A DNA stretch of 64,000 nucleotides from Isoetes taiwanensis (Eukaryota > Streptophyta > Lycopodiopsida > Isoetales > Isoetaceae). The position numbers were made by a program, and so were the translations under genes. The notes beneath the pieces are model-generated. The model searched no databases. It saw nothing but the letters and a program-made list of their open reading frames with translations, and had not been told where the DNA came from. Positions within the stretch are counted from its first letter, which is position 1. Each line of letters starts with the position of its first letter. This document shows, piece by piece, positions 34,640-45,440 of this stretch. The stretch spans positions 2,776,860 to 2,840,859 of the forward strand of contig JAJEKV010000041.1 of NCBI GenBank assembly GCA_021234155.1, in the 5' to 3' direction.

Positions 34640-35465
34640 TTACTAGATCAGGCAACAATATATTCACTCCTTTTAAGTACCCCCTCACAAATTTGTGCAT
34701 AAACGAACATACGGCAGGGCCACATGAATGACCATCGGTTTGAAGTTCTGGAAATTTTCACAACATCTGAGGTTGTAAAGCTGAAATTACTGTGTCCAAG
34801 CAATTCCAGGAACCTGCACTCAAAGTTTGTTGTCATTGTGCCACAACAGCAAAATGCAATGAGCAAGCACTAACCTCTCAATATGTCTGCTTCTGCCATG
34901 CAAGCCCGAGCTATCAAAGTGATATATCCCTGGTTTATATCTCTCAGGCGAGACACGCGCGGGCTTACAATCGAAAAACAGTCCAAGTTGATGTCCATCA
35001 CAAGCGTGCAAAAACATGTACTGGCACTTATCCAGATTCACATGTTTCCTTATTGTTTTGTAACTATTTGTGTCCTTGGACAATGTCGAGTGAAAAAGAG
35101 GGTCAAAGAAATGAAAGGGATGGCTCATTCCTTGGAGAATCAAGTAGTATTCCATGTATCTGCAAACATATGCATATCATCCGCACAACTCGATGATCAC
35201 AAATCAGATGAAAGTATCACCTTGAGAAGAGGAGGATCAATTGATCATTGAACCACTGCGTATCAGCTTCCAAAATTTTGATGTCGGTGGAGTTAATCAC
35301 GACAGTTTCAGTTCCACTCAAAGACCACTTCCGATGATGTGTATTTGGCTTTAGATAGTCGGGACAGCCAAGCTCTATCATCTCTAGTTCTAAACACACA
35401 CGAGAACATTTGCTCACAATCCATTCAAATATCATAGAAATTCTTTTACTTATATTGACTTTCAA
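34640..35465 (-). pseudogene. Ulp1-type (C48) cysteine peptidase domain
   Basis: Minus-strand remnant of a SUMO/ubiquitin-like protease domain, a known accessory of plant CACTA and Mutator elements. In order: VVINSTDIKILEADTQWFND (the substrate-gate tryptophan region), HPFHFFDPLFHSTLS, the histidine in DGHQLGLFF, the aspartate in YHFDSSGLH, and the glutamine and cysteine in QTDGHSCGPAVCSFM (read at about 34711-34745). The H-D-Q-C layout is complete, but the pieces lie in different frames or exons. It directly follows the FCP1-like domain on the same strand. It may be the C-terminal part of the same protein or a separate gene; I could not resolve the exon joins. Confidence 0.7.
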
Positions 35466-35480
35466 AGAGTTTTACAAGGT

Positions 35481-36447
35481 TCATTTATGAAAATACTTGT
35501 CGAGCATTTTCATGCAGTTGCGCGACTCTTCAGAATCCCACATGTTCCACATTTGATGTTCCTTCACATAAGCCGCACACTTTCTCGCAGCCGTAAGTCC
35601 CTCCAGCCATGGTTTGAGTTGCTCCAAAAGGAAATTGGAATCCAACCGCGTCGGGAGCAAAACTATTTGACATATCATTGTGTTCTACTGGTTGGCGTAA
35701 CCCTTATATCCGGCTGGTCATCTATCAACAATGTGTTTGTCACCGGTATCTCCAAAATTTCTGGTACACTTTGGACAGATCCTTAAGGAAAATTGGCTTA
35801 TTAACCACTTTTAATTTTGTGTTGGTGCGGTCATCCCGATTCCAAATAAAAAGAAATCGCCCTTATATTCCCCGCAAAGAACTTTCTCGCCAACAAGTCA
35901 ACATTACTCTTAGCCATGCCGACCACAATGCAATCTCAAATTTTGAAAACACCATTCTAAGAACTCCTGAAATCCAGGCCCGGAAACCGCAAGCGACTTT
36001 TGATGGTTCAATTTCGGATGATCACTTCCGCTCGGCCGATGCGGTGGATCTCTCTTTCAAGTCATAAAACTTGCCTAAAACCCCATTAAAATCCAGAACA
36101 AGGAGAATTTCAGTTAACCTCTTGGTTTTGTTGGTTGAGGTTGTATTGGACTCCTTGAGCAGCCCGCATCTTGTCCAGATCCGGGTTTCTTTGTCAACTT
36201 CATCACCGTGATCCGCATTTGGCTCATATTCAAAGCACCAAAACTTTTTTTGGTGAAGGACCCCGCATTTAATGAATCTCAAGGGAATTAATTTTCCCCC
36301 CAAATCAGATGCACTAGGAATCTCTTCGTCATGGCTTCCATTGCAGTAGCATTTATCTCGCAACATAATTGAAATGAGGAAGACCACAAAAATATAAAAA
36401 AATAAATCATGTATGTGGCATCGGTACTTACTTGATAATGACCGCAT
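35481..36447 (-). pseudogene. FCP1/NIF-type HAD phosphatase domain
   Basis: Minus-strand domain of the FCP1-homology (NLI-interacting-factor) phosphatase class, which removes phosphate from proteins such as the Pol II CTD. Motifs in order: LLVLDFNGVLGKFYDL (the D-x-D/N motif I, here DFN, so the second acid may be lost), GFQEFLEWCFQ with FEIALWSA (motif II), NKPIFLKDLSKVYQKF, and NTLLIDDQPD (motif III). The last part ends with a C-terminal helix region (LEQLKPWLEGLTAARKCAAYV) and a stop at about 35481. At least two frameshifts break it. The N-terminal extension (LRDKCYCNGSHDE) is unrecognised. A related domain is present at 58.5-59.0 kb. Confidence 0.75.
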
Positions 36448-36830
36448 TCATTGACTATCCAAATTTCGTTTTGGAGTCTCCATGCCGCAAGAGTCGGGAT
36501 TGACTTTGAGTATCAAATGGGGTGAATTCTAGGTACAACCGGAGGTATCTTGCGCCTCATAACTGATCGAGGCGTGGATAACCGTTGGATATCCTTGGTC
36601 TCAAATTCTGCAATTCAAAAACACTAAGTCAAGAGACCCGCGGACAACATCAAGAAAACATTAGTTAAGGCACTTGTTTGCAAATGAATCTATATTGTTT
36701 GCAAAAGAGACAAGCAAAAGAGATTAAGCCAGCCAGATGGAAGAGACTAAGCCGTGATGAAAGAGACCCGAAAGTACAAGCATCGAGACTTCCCAAACCT
36801 TGCTTTCACCTCTCTTTGACTTACTTGTGT

Positions 36831-37556
36831 CTATTGGTTCTTGTGGTACCACTCGAACACCAAAAGCCAAAAGCCATGTCTCACCATAATGTGGGCCACA
36901 ACCGGGCTGCAGCAGGTTCTAGAGTGTCCGCAAAACAAATTCAAAATCAATAGAGTCTTTAGACGAGGGTTAGAGATGATAATATTTACCTCAAATGGTG
37001 TGATAGACATGGAATGTGATATCGGTGGATCGATTCTCGCTATCACAACCGGCAACATTTTACCCTCCCATTTCGCATAACGCCCACAAAATGGACAACC
37101 TTCATCACCCTCTCTTCGCCTCGCCAGAAGCATTGGAAGTGCAGGATCTAAAGGAGTGTCATGACCACCACGCCGTAAAAAATCTCAAATCTTTGCATTC
37201 GAGGTAGCAGCCCAAAGAAGAAGTCTTCACATGCCTTTTAGCTCAATTTCAGCTGTTAATTCCTTATTTAATCGTTTCAGCCCGTGCAACACCGCACCAT
37301 TTAGCTCTTCATCCTTTAGTTCGCTTACAACCCTAACACCCTCGCCGCTTCGGATTTGTCGCCATGATTGATTGCCATCCAGGCAAATCAGCTCTAATTT
37401 CGATTCTTTATGCTCCATCAACTCAATCTTTCTTTTGATATCATTTTTCCTATCCTCGCTTGCTTGCAATCGTTGTTTGCATCTATCAAACCTAGCTGAT
37501 GTTGCAGCCAACCATTCCTTCACAAGTCCGCCATAGTCGCAAGAAAAACAAAACAC
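36831..37556 (-). pseudogene. Coiled-coil and CPFC-motif part of the minus-strand transposon gene
   Basis: The upstream part (37556-37227) is a charged, leucine-spaced helical stretch (ARFDRCKQRLQASEDRKNDI, KRLNKELTAEIELKGM). The downstream part (37133 onward) contains GCPFCGRYAKWEGK, a possible zinc-binding pair. Both lie upstream of the FCP1-like domain on the same strand and are probably exons of one gene. The same order of coiled coil, CPFC motif and FCP1 domain is found at 56.8-59.0 kb on the plus strand. No function can be assigned. Confidence 0.5.
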
Positions 37557-37619
37557 TACGATATGTCAGCCCTCCTAACATAGTAAACCCACGATCGATG
37601 GAAAACCATTAATCACACA

Positions 37620-38200
37620 CCACACAACACAAGGTAGTCTTACACACCACCACATACCACACACCACACAACATACGCCAAGATAAGACACACCACACAA
37701 CACGTGGGTGGTGGTGGTGGTGGTGGTGGTGGTGGGGTGGGTGGTGGTGGTGGTGGTGGTGGTGGTGGTGGTGGTGGTGTGTGTGGTGGTGGTGTGTGTG
37801 TGTGGTGGTGGTGAGGTGTGGTGGTGGTGGTGGTGGTGGGGTGGGTGGTGGTGGTGGAGTGTGGTGGTGGTGGAGGTGGGTGGGACATGGTGGGGTGTGG
37901 TGATGGGGTGGTGGTGGTGGGGTGGTGTGGTGGTGGTGTAGTGTGGGGGTGGTGGTGGTGGTGGTGTGTGTGGTGGTGGTGAGGTGTGGTGGTGGTGGTG
38001 GTGGAGTGTGTGGTGGTGGTGGTGGAGTGTGGTGGTGGTGGAGGCAGTGTGGGACATGGTGGAGTCCGGGTGGTGTGGTTTGGTGGTGGTGGAGTGTGGT
38101 GGTGGTGGTGGAATGTGGTGGTGGTGGAGGAGTGTGGTGATGGTGGTGTGGTGGTGGTGGTGGTGGTGGAGTGTGGTGGTGGAGTGTGGTGGTTTAGGCA
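37620..38200 (-). repeat. (TGG)n microsatellite block, intron of minus-strand gene
   Basis: Mirror of the block at 31.56-32.26 kb: TGG/GTGG arrays on the plus strand, hence CCA arrays in the sense of the minus-strand gene, with CACAC-rich flanks. Both gene units of the transposon therefore carry the same repeat in the same sense. Confidence 0.85.
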
Positions 38201-38608
38201 CCACACATACCTCATCTATCGTTCTGGCATCCATTGCGCATCATAGAGACACAACATGACAATACAGCCAACATGATGCAAAATGGTAGTAGACATACAT
38301 GATTCTTGAAGTGGATTTGATGTTACCTTTTCTGTGTTGATAGAAACAATCTAGATCAAGCTTGAGATTTTTTTCTGTTGTAAGACAACTAATAATTGAA
38401 CATACCCGCAATGGCATGTTTTGGTCTCTAACATTGCTCGCTTTTCGCTTTGATTGTGAGTTCAAATTGATTGAATGTGTGGTCTAGAGGAACCTGATTT
38501 GGTTATTTCCCTATCATCTTCATCATCCCCGCCACTTTTACTATTTTCCTCCTCTCCGTTGGATTTGCCTATGCTTTTCTTGGGTCTAGAAGAACTGGCC
38601 TCGCTTTC

Positions 38609-38974
38609 TCATCGGAGTTTTATAATAATCCGAGAAGCTCTTCCATTAACAGCCTCCCCCTTTATATGCAAGATAATAAGCCACGCCTGTGTTCCGTGAG
38701 CCATTCCACCCCATGTATGTGGCTTCCCTGTAATTCTTTTGTAAATTTGCATGAAGTCTTTGTATTGTTCATTGCTCGATTCTTCAACCTCGACAAGAAA
38801 AAACATATGCCTTAAATTTTCAGCTTTGAACAAAACATTTGGGGGAAAATACCAGAGCCGATTTATTTGAACTTTGTCACCCCAAAGCTTCTTTAGATCT
38901 TCGTGGGGGGCACAATCTCTTGTTTGAGGAGAGATTTCATCGTAAAACCGGGGTATGCTCAATTCCGACTCCAT
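38609..38974 (-). CDS. N-terminal exon candidate of the minus-strand transposon gene
   Basis: An open frame of 121 codons starting MESELSIPRFYDEIS. It is rich in charged and aromatic residues (LWYFPPNVLFKAENLRHMFF, VEVEESSNEQYKDFMQIYKR). It lies upstream of the microsatellite block and of the coiled-coil and FCP1 parts. The shared inverted promoter-like segment is about 150 bases upstream of its ATG. I do not recognise the domain. A weakly similar stretch (EEFLSLYTKYMIV, LGGRGSSIG) occurs near 55.73-55.85 kb on the plus strand. It could be the first coding exon of the FCP1/Ulp1 gene. Confidence 0.4.
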   Translation of the reverse strand: MESELSIPRFYDEISPQTRDCAPHEDLKKLWGDKVQINRLWYFPPNVLFKAENLRHMFFLVEVEESSNEQYKDFMQIYKRITGKPHTWGGMAHGTQAWLIILHIKGEAVNGRASRIIIKLR

Positions 38975-39117
38975 TAGGGTTCAATCGGCAAGAAGCGGCA
39001 AAAAAACAGAGGAAGAGGTGATTCTTTCTTAATTAAAAAAGGTGGACAATGACGTGGCATAAAATTCAAAATAACCGACGCTCATTAATTCGCACTCCCG
39101 CAATCTCCGCTTCGGTA

Positions 39118-39205
39118 TGCACCACCCGATTCTACCACAAAGGTGGTGCCAAAATGTGGCGTCAAAATGCACGTTTTTGATACACCACATCGTGCTTTTA
39201 CCCGT
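39118..39205 (-). promoter_or_regulatory. Inverted counterpart of the left leader segment
   Basis: Reverse complement of GGGTAAAAGCACG and of CACCACCTTTGTGGTA matches 29553-29640. CCAAAATGTGGCGT in between is in direct orientation at both sites. It sits upstream of the minus-strand gene as the left copy sits upstream of the plus-strand gene. A promoter role is inferred from position only. Confidence 0.4.
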
Positions 39206-39489
39206 GGTTTAGGGACCTTTGACCAATCGCCTCCCAATTTTTTGGCATTCGACTTCAATTTTGCAATCACTCTTTGCCTTATCTATAAATCGATAGATTA
39301 ACACAAAACAAAAGAATAAAAATAAGACTATGACTAGGTCATGTACCTTCTTTTTCGAAGCAGCTCCCCCCATCATCGAAATGAGTCCCTTCCAAATCTG
39401 GATTAGTCGGATTAAAAGCTAGAGTTGGCTAACATACGCTTTAGGGTTATAAGCTAGATTTGGCCACCTCTACCTAAGAATTACAAGAA

Positions 39490-39785
39490 AAGTCGACTTG
39501 GACCTCGAACACCGGGTCGCCTCCACTGTAGTGGAGCCTACCGTGTTCTTGAACAAGCCACTACAATTTTATTTTAAACCTAAAAAATAACAAGTGGTCA
39601 GGACTTGAACTCCGGCACGCGGCCCCTCTCCACTCTAGGTGGAGCCGGCCGTGCCCCTTGAATAAGCCACCTTAACCTAGGAAAAATATATGATCGTAGT
39701 GAAGTGGACTCAACCCGGTACATGGTCCTTCCCACTCTAGGTGGAGCCTAACCCGCGTGCCCTTGAACAAGCCACTCCATCAATT
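39490..39785 (-). repeat. Three degenerate tRNA-like units in tandem
   Basis: Three units of about 110 bp (near 39500, 39600 and 39705). Each has TCCACTCTAGGTGGAGCC-like and CTTGAACAAGCCACT segments. On the minus strand they read like B-box (GTTCAAGTCC) and A-box remnants. A short SINE array is the best guess. Confidence 0.35.
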
Positions 39786-39854
39786 TTTTTAACCCGCTTA
39801 AAATTATAAAAATAAAATGCAAGCGATCAACTTACCAAAAGAAGGACGGTGGTA

Positions 39855-40245
39855 AACAAGATCCCCGACGGGTCCAAATCAAATAGAAAGCAACAAAGAG
39901 TTAGAAGAATAATAACAAAAAAAAAGATCAAGAAGAAACAAAAAAAAAAAAAAGAAGATGAAGAAATAGTAAAACAAGAAAGAAAAAAAAAAATGAATGA
40001 ATCAAAGAAGAAGAGAAGGTGGGAGAAAAAAGAGAAGGGGAAAGAGGAGAAAAAAAGAAATTAGGGGAAGAAAGAGAAGAATGGAAGAAATAAGAGAATG
40101 AAATGGAAGAAGATAGAAGAATGGAAGAATGGAAGAGTGAAATAAGGGAAGAATCAAGAAAGAAATGAGGAAAGAAGGAAAAAGAAGAAGAATGAAGAAA
40201 CAAGAAGAAGAAAAAAGAAGGAAAGAGATAGAAAAAAAAAATTTG
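39855..40245 (+). repeat. Purine-rich tract
   Basis: Nearly 400 bp of almost pure A and G on the plus strand (AAGAAGAAAC, GAATGGAAGAA and variants). Low complexity; the Lys/Glu or Ser/Phe frames across it are not genes. Confidence 0.8.
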
Positions 40246-40419
40246 AAATCTACACTAAATCATTCAATGGGATAAAAAAACCATTCAATCCAAAACCATG
40301 ATCTACTAACCTTAAAAGAGTGCTTGCAAGTCGCTCAAGGTCGATGCCAAGATCGCCCAAAAATAGTCGATAAGAGGAAGCCTAGGAATGGTCCCTAAAA
40401 GACGCCCGCTGGATCAGAA

Positions 40420-40560
40420 AATACACGCCGCGATGCGACGCCGCGACGTCAAGATGCGATTTATTTGAAATCGTGATAACGATTTCAAAATCGTGATATA
40501 TGGTTTAACGTCAAGTGCAAATGTGTCCGCGACGATTTTGTTATAGCGACGCCTAACACT
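40420..40560 (+). repeat. Internal subterminal-like GCGACG segment
   Basis: GCGATGCGACGCC and GCGACGATTTTG with TATAGCGACGCC repeat the composition of the left subterminal region (28876-29091), here before the tandem array. It may mark a former right end of a smaller element. Confidence 0.45.
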
Positions 40561-40734
40561 TTTTAATTTTTGTCGACCTTTTTTTCATCCGATGGTCATG
40601 AAAGTTTGTCCTTATGCTAATTTGGACATTCCCCGAGCCATATATGCAGCCAAAATCGATTCTCGATTTAACCAATCTTCTATTGCTACTACTTATGTTA
40701 ATGTTTGAGCCTCGGGTGGCATGTTTGAGCCCGT

Positions 40735-43700
40735 GGCGTTTGATAAGTTCTCCCCAGACGATGTTGGATTTTTTGGCCCTTATCGAACGAGGGGCCCTTG
40801 AACGGTTGGATTCACTTTGGCCTCGGATAGGGGAACCGAGATCCCGAGTGTGGTCTTTAGCGACGCCACCCCTGGAGCGCCCGCCAGAAAGGTCGCCTTG
40901 GGAAACTTTTTGGGCTCGCGTCCTGGGTCCTGACTTGCCCCTCTAATGAGGTGGCCTTGCAAGGTCCCCGCCTTGTTTGATTTGGGGCAAGTGTGCCTTG
41001 TTTGGCGGGCTGCCCAACAACAGTCAGGCCCGGACCGCTCTAATGCAAACACTTTGATCTAAATCTTGTCCAGAAATTTTGAAATTGGCCCAGATGTTAC
41101 GTATGACTTAGGAAGCCCGCTGACAAAAATCAGAATTTAATTCCTGCATTTATGCATTAATTACGAATTTATGAATGTCTTGCCATCGCAAAAAGCCTCT
41201 TTACTTAACCGCCACAACGGGGAGTGCTGCATCCAAACTCCATTCCTCAATTCCCTTGCTTCACGCTCAATCAGATCTTATCTGCCAAGTCCCATGCAAA
41301 AAGACCAAAATCCTCGCACCCAAACGCGAAACCCCGCTAGAACCTCGGCAAACTCATGTGGTTTACGCCGAGGCTCTATCCCTTGCCGATTTCGACTAGG
41401 ACCTTGCCGGTCTTGATCGAGTGGGGGGGTGTTGACACCAGAGCACGGACCCTAAAAACCATCCGAAGCCTTTGCCCCAAAAAGTCCTTCCGGAAGGTCT
41501 CCGGCGATGGACGCAACTTCCCTCTCCTGACCGTGACTGCCTCGGCCAATGGACTCCTCGAACGTCGATACATTGCCCCTCGAGAGGACCAAGCTCACGG
41601 CCAAAAGACCACCCCCTCCTCGAGGAAGCCAAACTATCTCATGTCCAACACACTGTAGTCAATTACCAGGGAGGTGGTCACATCACCGGCAAACGAGGGC
41701 TTAAGTGTTTCTTCTTTGCAAACCACTGCGGCAACTTGTCTCTAGGGTAATTTCGGCCTCGACGATGCGGCGAAGTCAATCGCCATTCCGAAGCTCCCAC
41801 TGTCCGAACGACAAAACACTTTGGTTTCTACACTACCGACTCAGACGCTTCGCTGTGGGTTTGATAAGTTCTCCTGACCTGACAGTTGGATTTTGACCCA
41901 TCGACGCAGCCCTGAACTAAGGATTCAACGCCTGATAGAACCGAGATCCGGAGGCGGTCTTTAGCTGCGACGGCCCCCTCGGGAGCCACTGCCAGAAAGG
42001 TCGCCTTTGAACTTTTTTGGGCTCGCCTGGGTCCTGTGACTCTCCCTCTTAATGAGGTGGCTCTGCAAGGTCCCCGGGCCTTTGTTCGGATCGCCTTCCA
42101 ACAAATAAAGGCCCGACCGTTCTAATGCAAACACTTTGATCTAAATCTTGTCCGTAAATTTTGAAATCGGCTCAGAGGTTACGGCGACTTAGGAAGCCTC
42201 ACGTAATGCAGAATTTAATTCCGTACTATGCATTAATTACGAATTTATGAATGTCTTGCTACCGCAAAGCCGCCTCTTTACTTAATCAGCCACAACCCGA
42301 GGAGTACTGCATCCAAACTCCATTCCGCCGGGCCCCTTGCTTCTCGCGATTTCAATCAGATCTTATCTACTAAGTCCCAAGTGCAAAAGACTAAAACTGA
42401 CTCCAAACGCAAACCCCAGCTAGAAATCGCAACTCATAGGTTTACGCTTTCTGGAGGCCTCTATCCTTGTCGATTCGACTAGGACCTTATACTGCGGTCT
42501 TGACGAGGGTGGTGCTGATTGCAGCACCAATCTCTAAAACCACTGAAGCAAATGCCTTTGGCCCCAAAGTCCTCTCCCGGCTGGCCCCCGGCGACGACAG
42601 TAACTTCCCTCCTCCGAATCGGATTCGCCTCGCCAATGGACTCGAATGTCGACATTGTCCCGGGACCAAGTTTCGGGCCGTGAAGACCACCTCTTCTCGA
42701 GGAAGCGCCAACTATCTCATGTCCAACACACTCATAAATAATTACCAGGAGGTGGTCAGCCAATACCGCAACGAGGGGCTTAAGTGTTTCTTTATTTTGC
42801 AAACCGACCATGCAACTTGGTTCTAGGGTAATTTCGCCTCCCGACGATGTATGAAGTCAATCGCCATTCCCGAGCTCCCGCAATGTCCGAACGGCGAAAA
42901 CACTTTGGTTTCTACATCTACGACGCAGAATCGCCACGGCTTGATAAGTTCCCTCGACGGATGTTGATTTTGTTGACCTTATCGGTTGTGGCCCTGAACG
43001 AAGGATTCAACCATTTGACAGGGGAACCGAGATCCGGAGTGTGGTTCCTTTAACAGACGTGTGTGTAATGTGAAAGGCTACCTCGAAACTTTTTGGGCTC
43101 ACTTTGGGTTCGGGACTTAATGAGATCTACTTTGTAAGGTCCTCGGCCTTGTTTGACTTGGGCAAGTGTGCCAGTCGCATTGCCCAACAACAAAGCCGTC
43201 TTGACCGCTCTAATGCGTCACTTTGATCTAAACTTTGTCCCGAAATTTTGGAACCGGCCCCAGATGTTGGCTACATCAGAAGCTCATTACAAAAAATCGA
43301 ATTTAATTCCATACTATGCATTAATTAGCGAATTTGTGAATATCTGCTACCGCGAAAAGTCAGCCTTTTACTTCTAACCGCTACAACGAGGAGTACGTGA
43401 TCCAAACTCCATTCCGGCCGGGCCCCTTTGTTTCAAGGCTCAATCAAAAGATCTTACTCCGCCAAGTCCCAAGTGCAAAGACCAGTCCTCGGCGACCCAA
43501 AACGCAAACCCCGCTAGAACCTCGCAACTCATGTGGTTTTACGCCGGAGGCTCTATCCTTGTCGATACCAGGACCTTTAAGGCCGTCTTGACGAGAGAGG
43601 GGTAGTTGATACCGTGAGCACTTTAATTCTAAAACCATCCTAAAGCGCCTGCCCCAAAAAGTCCTCTCCGGCTCCGGGCGACGACGAAAGTTAACAACTC

Positions 43701-44610
43701 TCCTAGTTCTGACTGCTCGCCAATGGATTCCTCGAACGTCGACATTGCCCCTGGGACCAAGTTTCATGGCCAAGACCACCCCTTCGCAGGAAGGCCAAAC
43801 TATCTCATATGTCCAACACACCGTGAGTCGGGCTCAACCTAGGGAGGTGGTCATTTAACGAACGTAGGGCTTAGCGCTTCTTCTTTGCAAAACCGACCAT
43901 GCAACTTGGTCTCTAGGGTAGTTTCTACTTCCCCGGACGATGTGGCAAAGTCGAATCACATTCGAGCCTCCGCACGTCCGAACGACAAAAAGATTCTTGG
44001 TTTCTAATTGGCCGACGCTAGACGCTTCGCTTTGATAAGTTCTCCTATCGATTTCGGATTTTTGACCTTATCGAGACAGACTTTGAACGGTTGATTCAAA
44101 TCTGGCCTGGATAGGAACCGAGATCCGGAGTGTGGTCTTTAGCGCAATTCTCCGGGAGCCGGCCAGAAAGGTCACGGAAACTTTTGTGGTCACTTCTTTG
44201 GGGTTCTGACTCTAATGAGGCGCCTTGCAAGGTCCCGGGCCTTGTTTGACTTAAGCAAGTGCGCCAAAATTAAGTCGCCTAACAACAGTCACGCCTCGAC
44301 TGCATTAATGCAAACACTTTGATCTAAACCTTGTCCGAAATTTTGAAAACCGGCATGTACTGCTGATGGCGACTTAGGAAGCTCAACACAAAAATCAGAA
44401 TTTAATTCCTTACTATGCATTAATTACTTAATTTATGAATGTCTTGTTACCTTCAACAACTACGCTTGCATCAGTCTAATGCTACCTATTTGATCAGAAC
44501 TTTATCCAAAATTCTAAAATTTGCCTCGAGGCCGGGATGACCTAGGAAGCCAACCGACAAAATCAGAATTTAATCTCCATACCATGCAATTAATTACGAA
44601 TTTATGAAGC
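40735..44610 (+). repeat. Tandem array of about 1.1-kb units (block A)
   Basis: Landmark GATAAGTTCTCC recurs at about 40743, 41857, 42943 and 44033. Landmark GCATTAATTACGAATTT recurs at about 41153, 42229, 43317 and 44417, with a partial unit near 44585. The period is 1.08-1.12 kb. The units differ by many small indels as well as substitutions. I see no coding potential shared by all units. Confidence 0.85.
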
Positions 44611-44924
44611 ATGAATGCAAAAGAACGATAACTAAAAAATTCTCGTGATCAAAAAGGTGGAATTTTGATGCTGCTGCAACGCGTCGGGCAAGCGGACATG
44701 AGAAAACATTTCACCAGGATATGCGCTATTGCACGATGAAATAGCTTCGAAGTCTTCCAGAGTTTCACATGTCAGCCACAAAGTTCTTCTTTACTAAGGC
44801 CCCTCGGGCGATGGATCTAGCAATTTCCCTCCAAAACCATGATTTGCCTCCAATGGACCTGTATCGACATTACCCCTGGGACTAACTGCGGGCCGTATGA
44901 CCACCCTTGTTCTCCAAAAGAACA

Positions 44925-45179
44925 GGCGGCCACTCAGACGCCCAACAGACGCCACGCTGACGCCATCGTCGCGCTTACGCCACGCCGCCACAAAGTGATG
45001 CACGCCATGCGACGGGTCGTGACGTGGCGCAGGTGTCACGCCCAACGTCAGGTTGGACGTCGATATGACGCCCTCACACGCCGCCGAAAGACGCGATCCG
45101 GTCAATGCTAATTTCATGGTATCGCCATGTCGCAGTGGACGCCGCCAATTCCACGCTAAAAGCCCATTCTCTTGTTGTG
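44925..45179 (+). repeat. First right subterminal region and terminal inverted repeat
   Basis: GACGCC-rich segment followed by the right terminus (45154-45179, ending CTCTTGTTGTG) and the AGG target copy. Confidence 0.85.
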
Positions 45180-45440
45180 AGGGATAGTCAAGAAAGCAAA
45201 GTGAAGGTTTGAGTAAGAAGATTCACCATTATCATAAGTTGAGATATCCAAAGATTGAAAGCTTGCCAAGTTGAGGAGAAAGAAAGGCGCGGATAAAATG
45301 CAATAGAAATAGAATGGGTTTTACTTCATCCATTGACACCAATAGGAATAGAATAGGGAATTATGGAGCAAGAATGCCTAAATGCAAATGCGAAGACGCT
45401 GATCATGTGACTGGCGGGCAATACATAGCGGCACCAAGGA
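45180..45440 (+). repeat. Host flank captured in the tandem duplication
   Basis: GGGATAGTCAAGAAAGC onward matches the flank after the true right end (48958-49216) and in copy 1 (14464 onward). It breaks off at CACCAAGGAGGTGG, where array sequence resumes; GGAGGTGG is a microhomology between the two partners. Confidence 0.8.

Noticed and set aside
37575-38259. Frames of up to 219 codons over the second microsatellite block
   Set aside because: Same low-complexity artefact as the first block.
39849-40203. Lys/Glu-rich frame and its Ser/Phe-rich antisense
   Set aside because: Produced by a purine-rich low-complexity tract.
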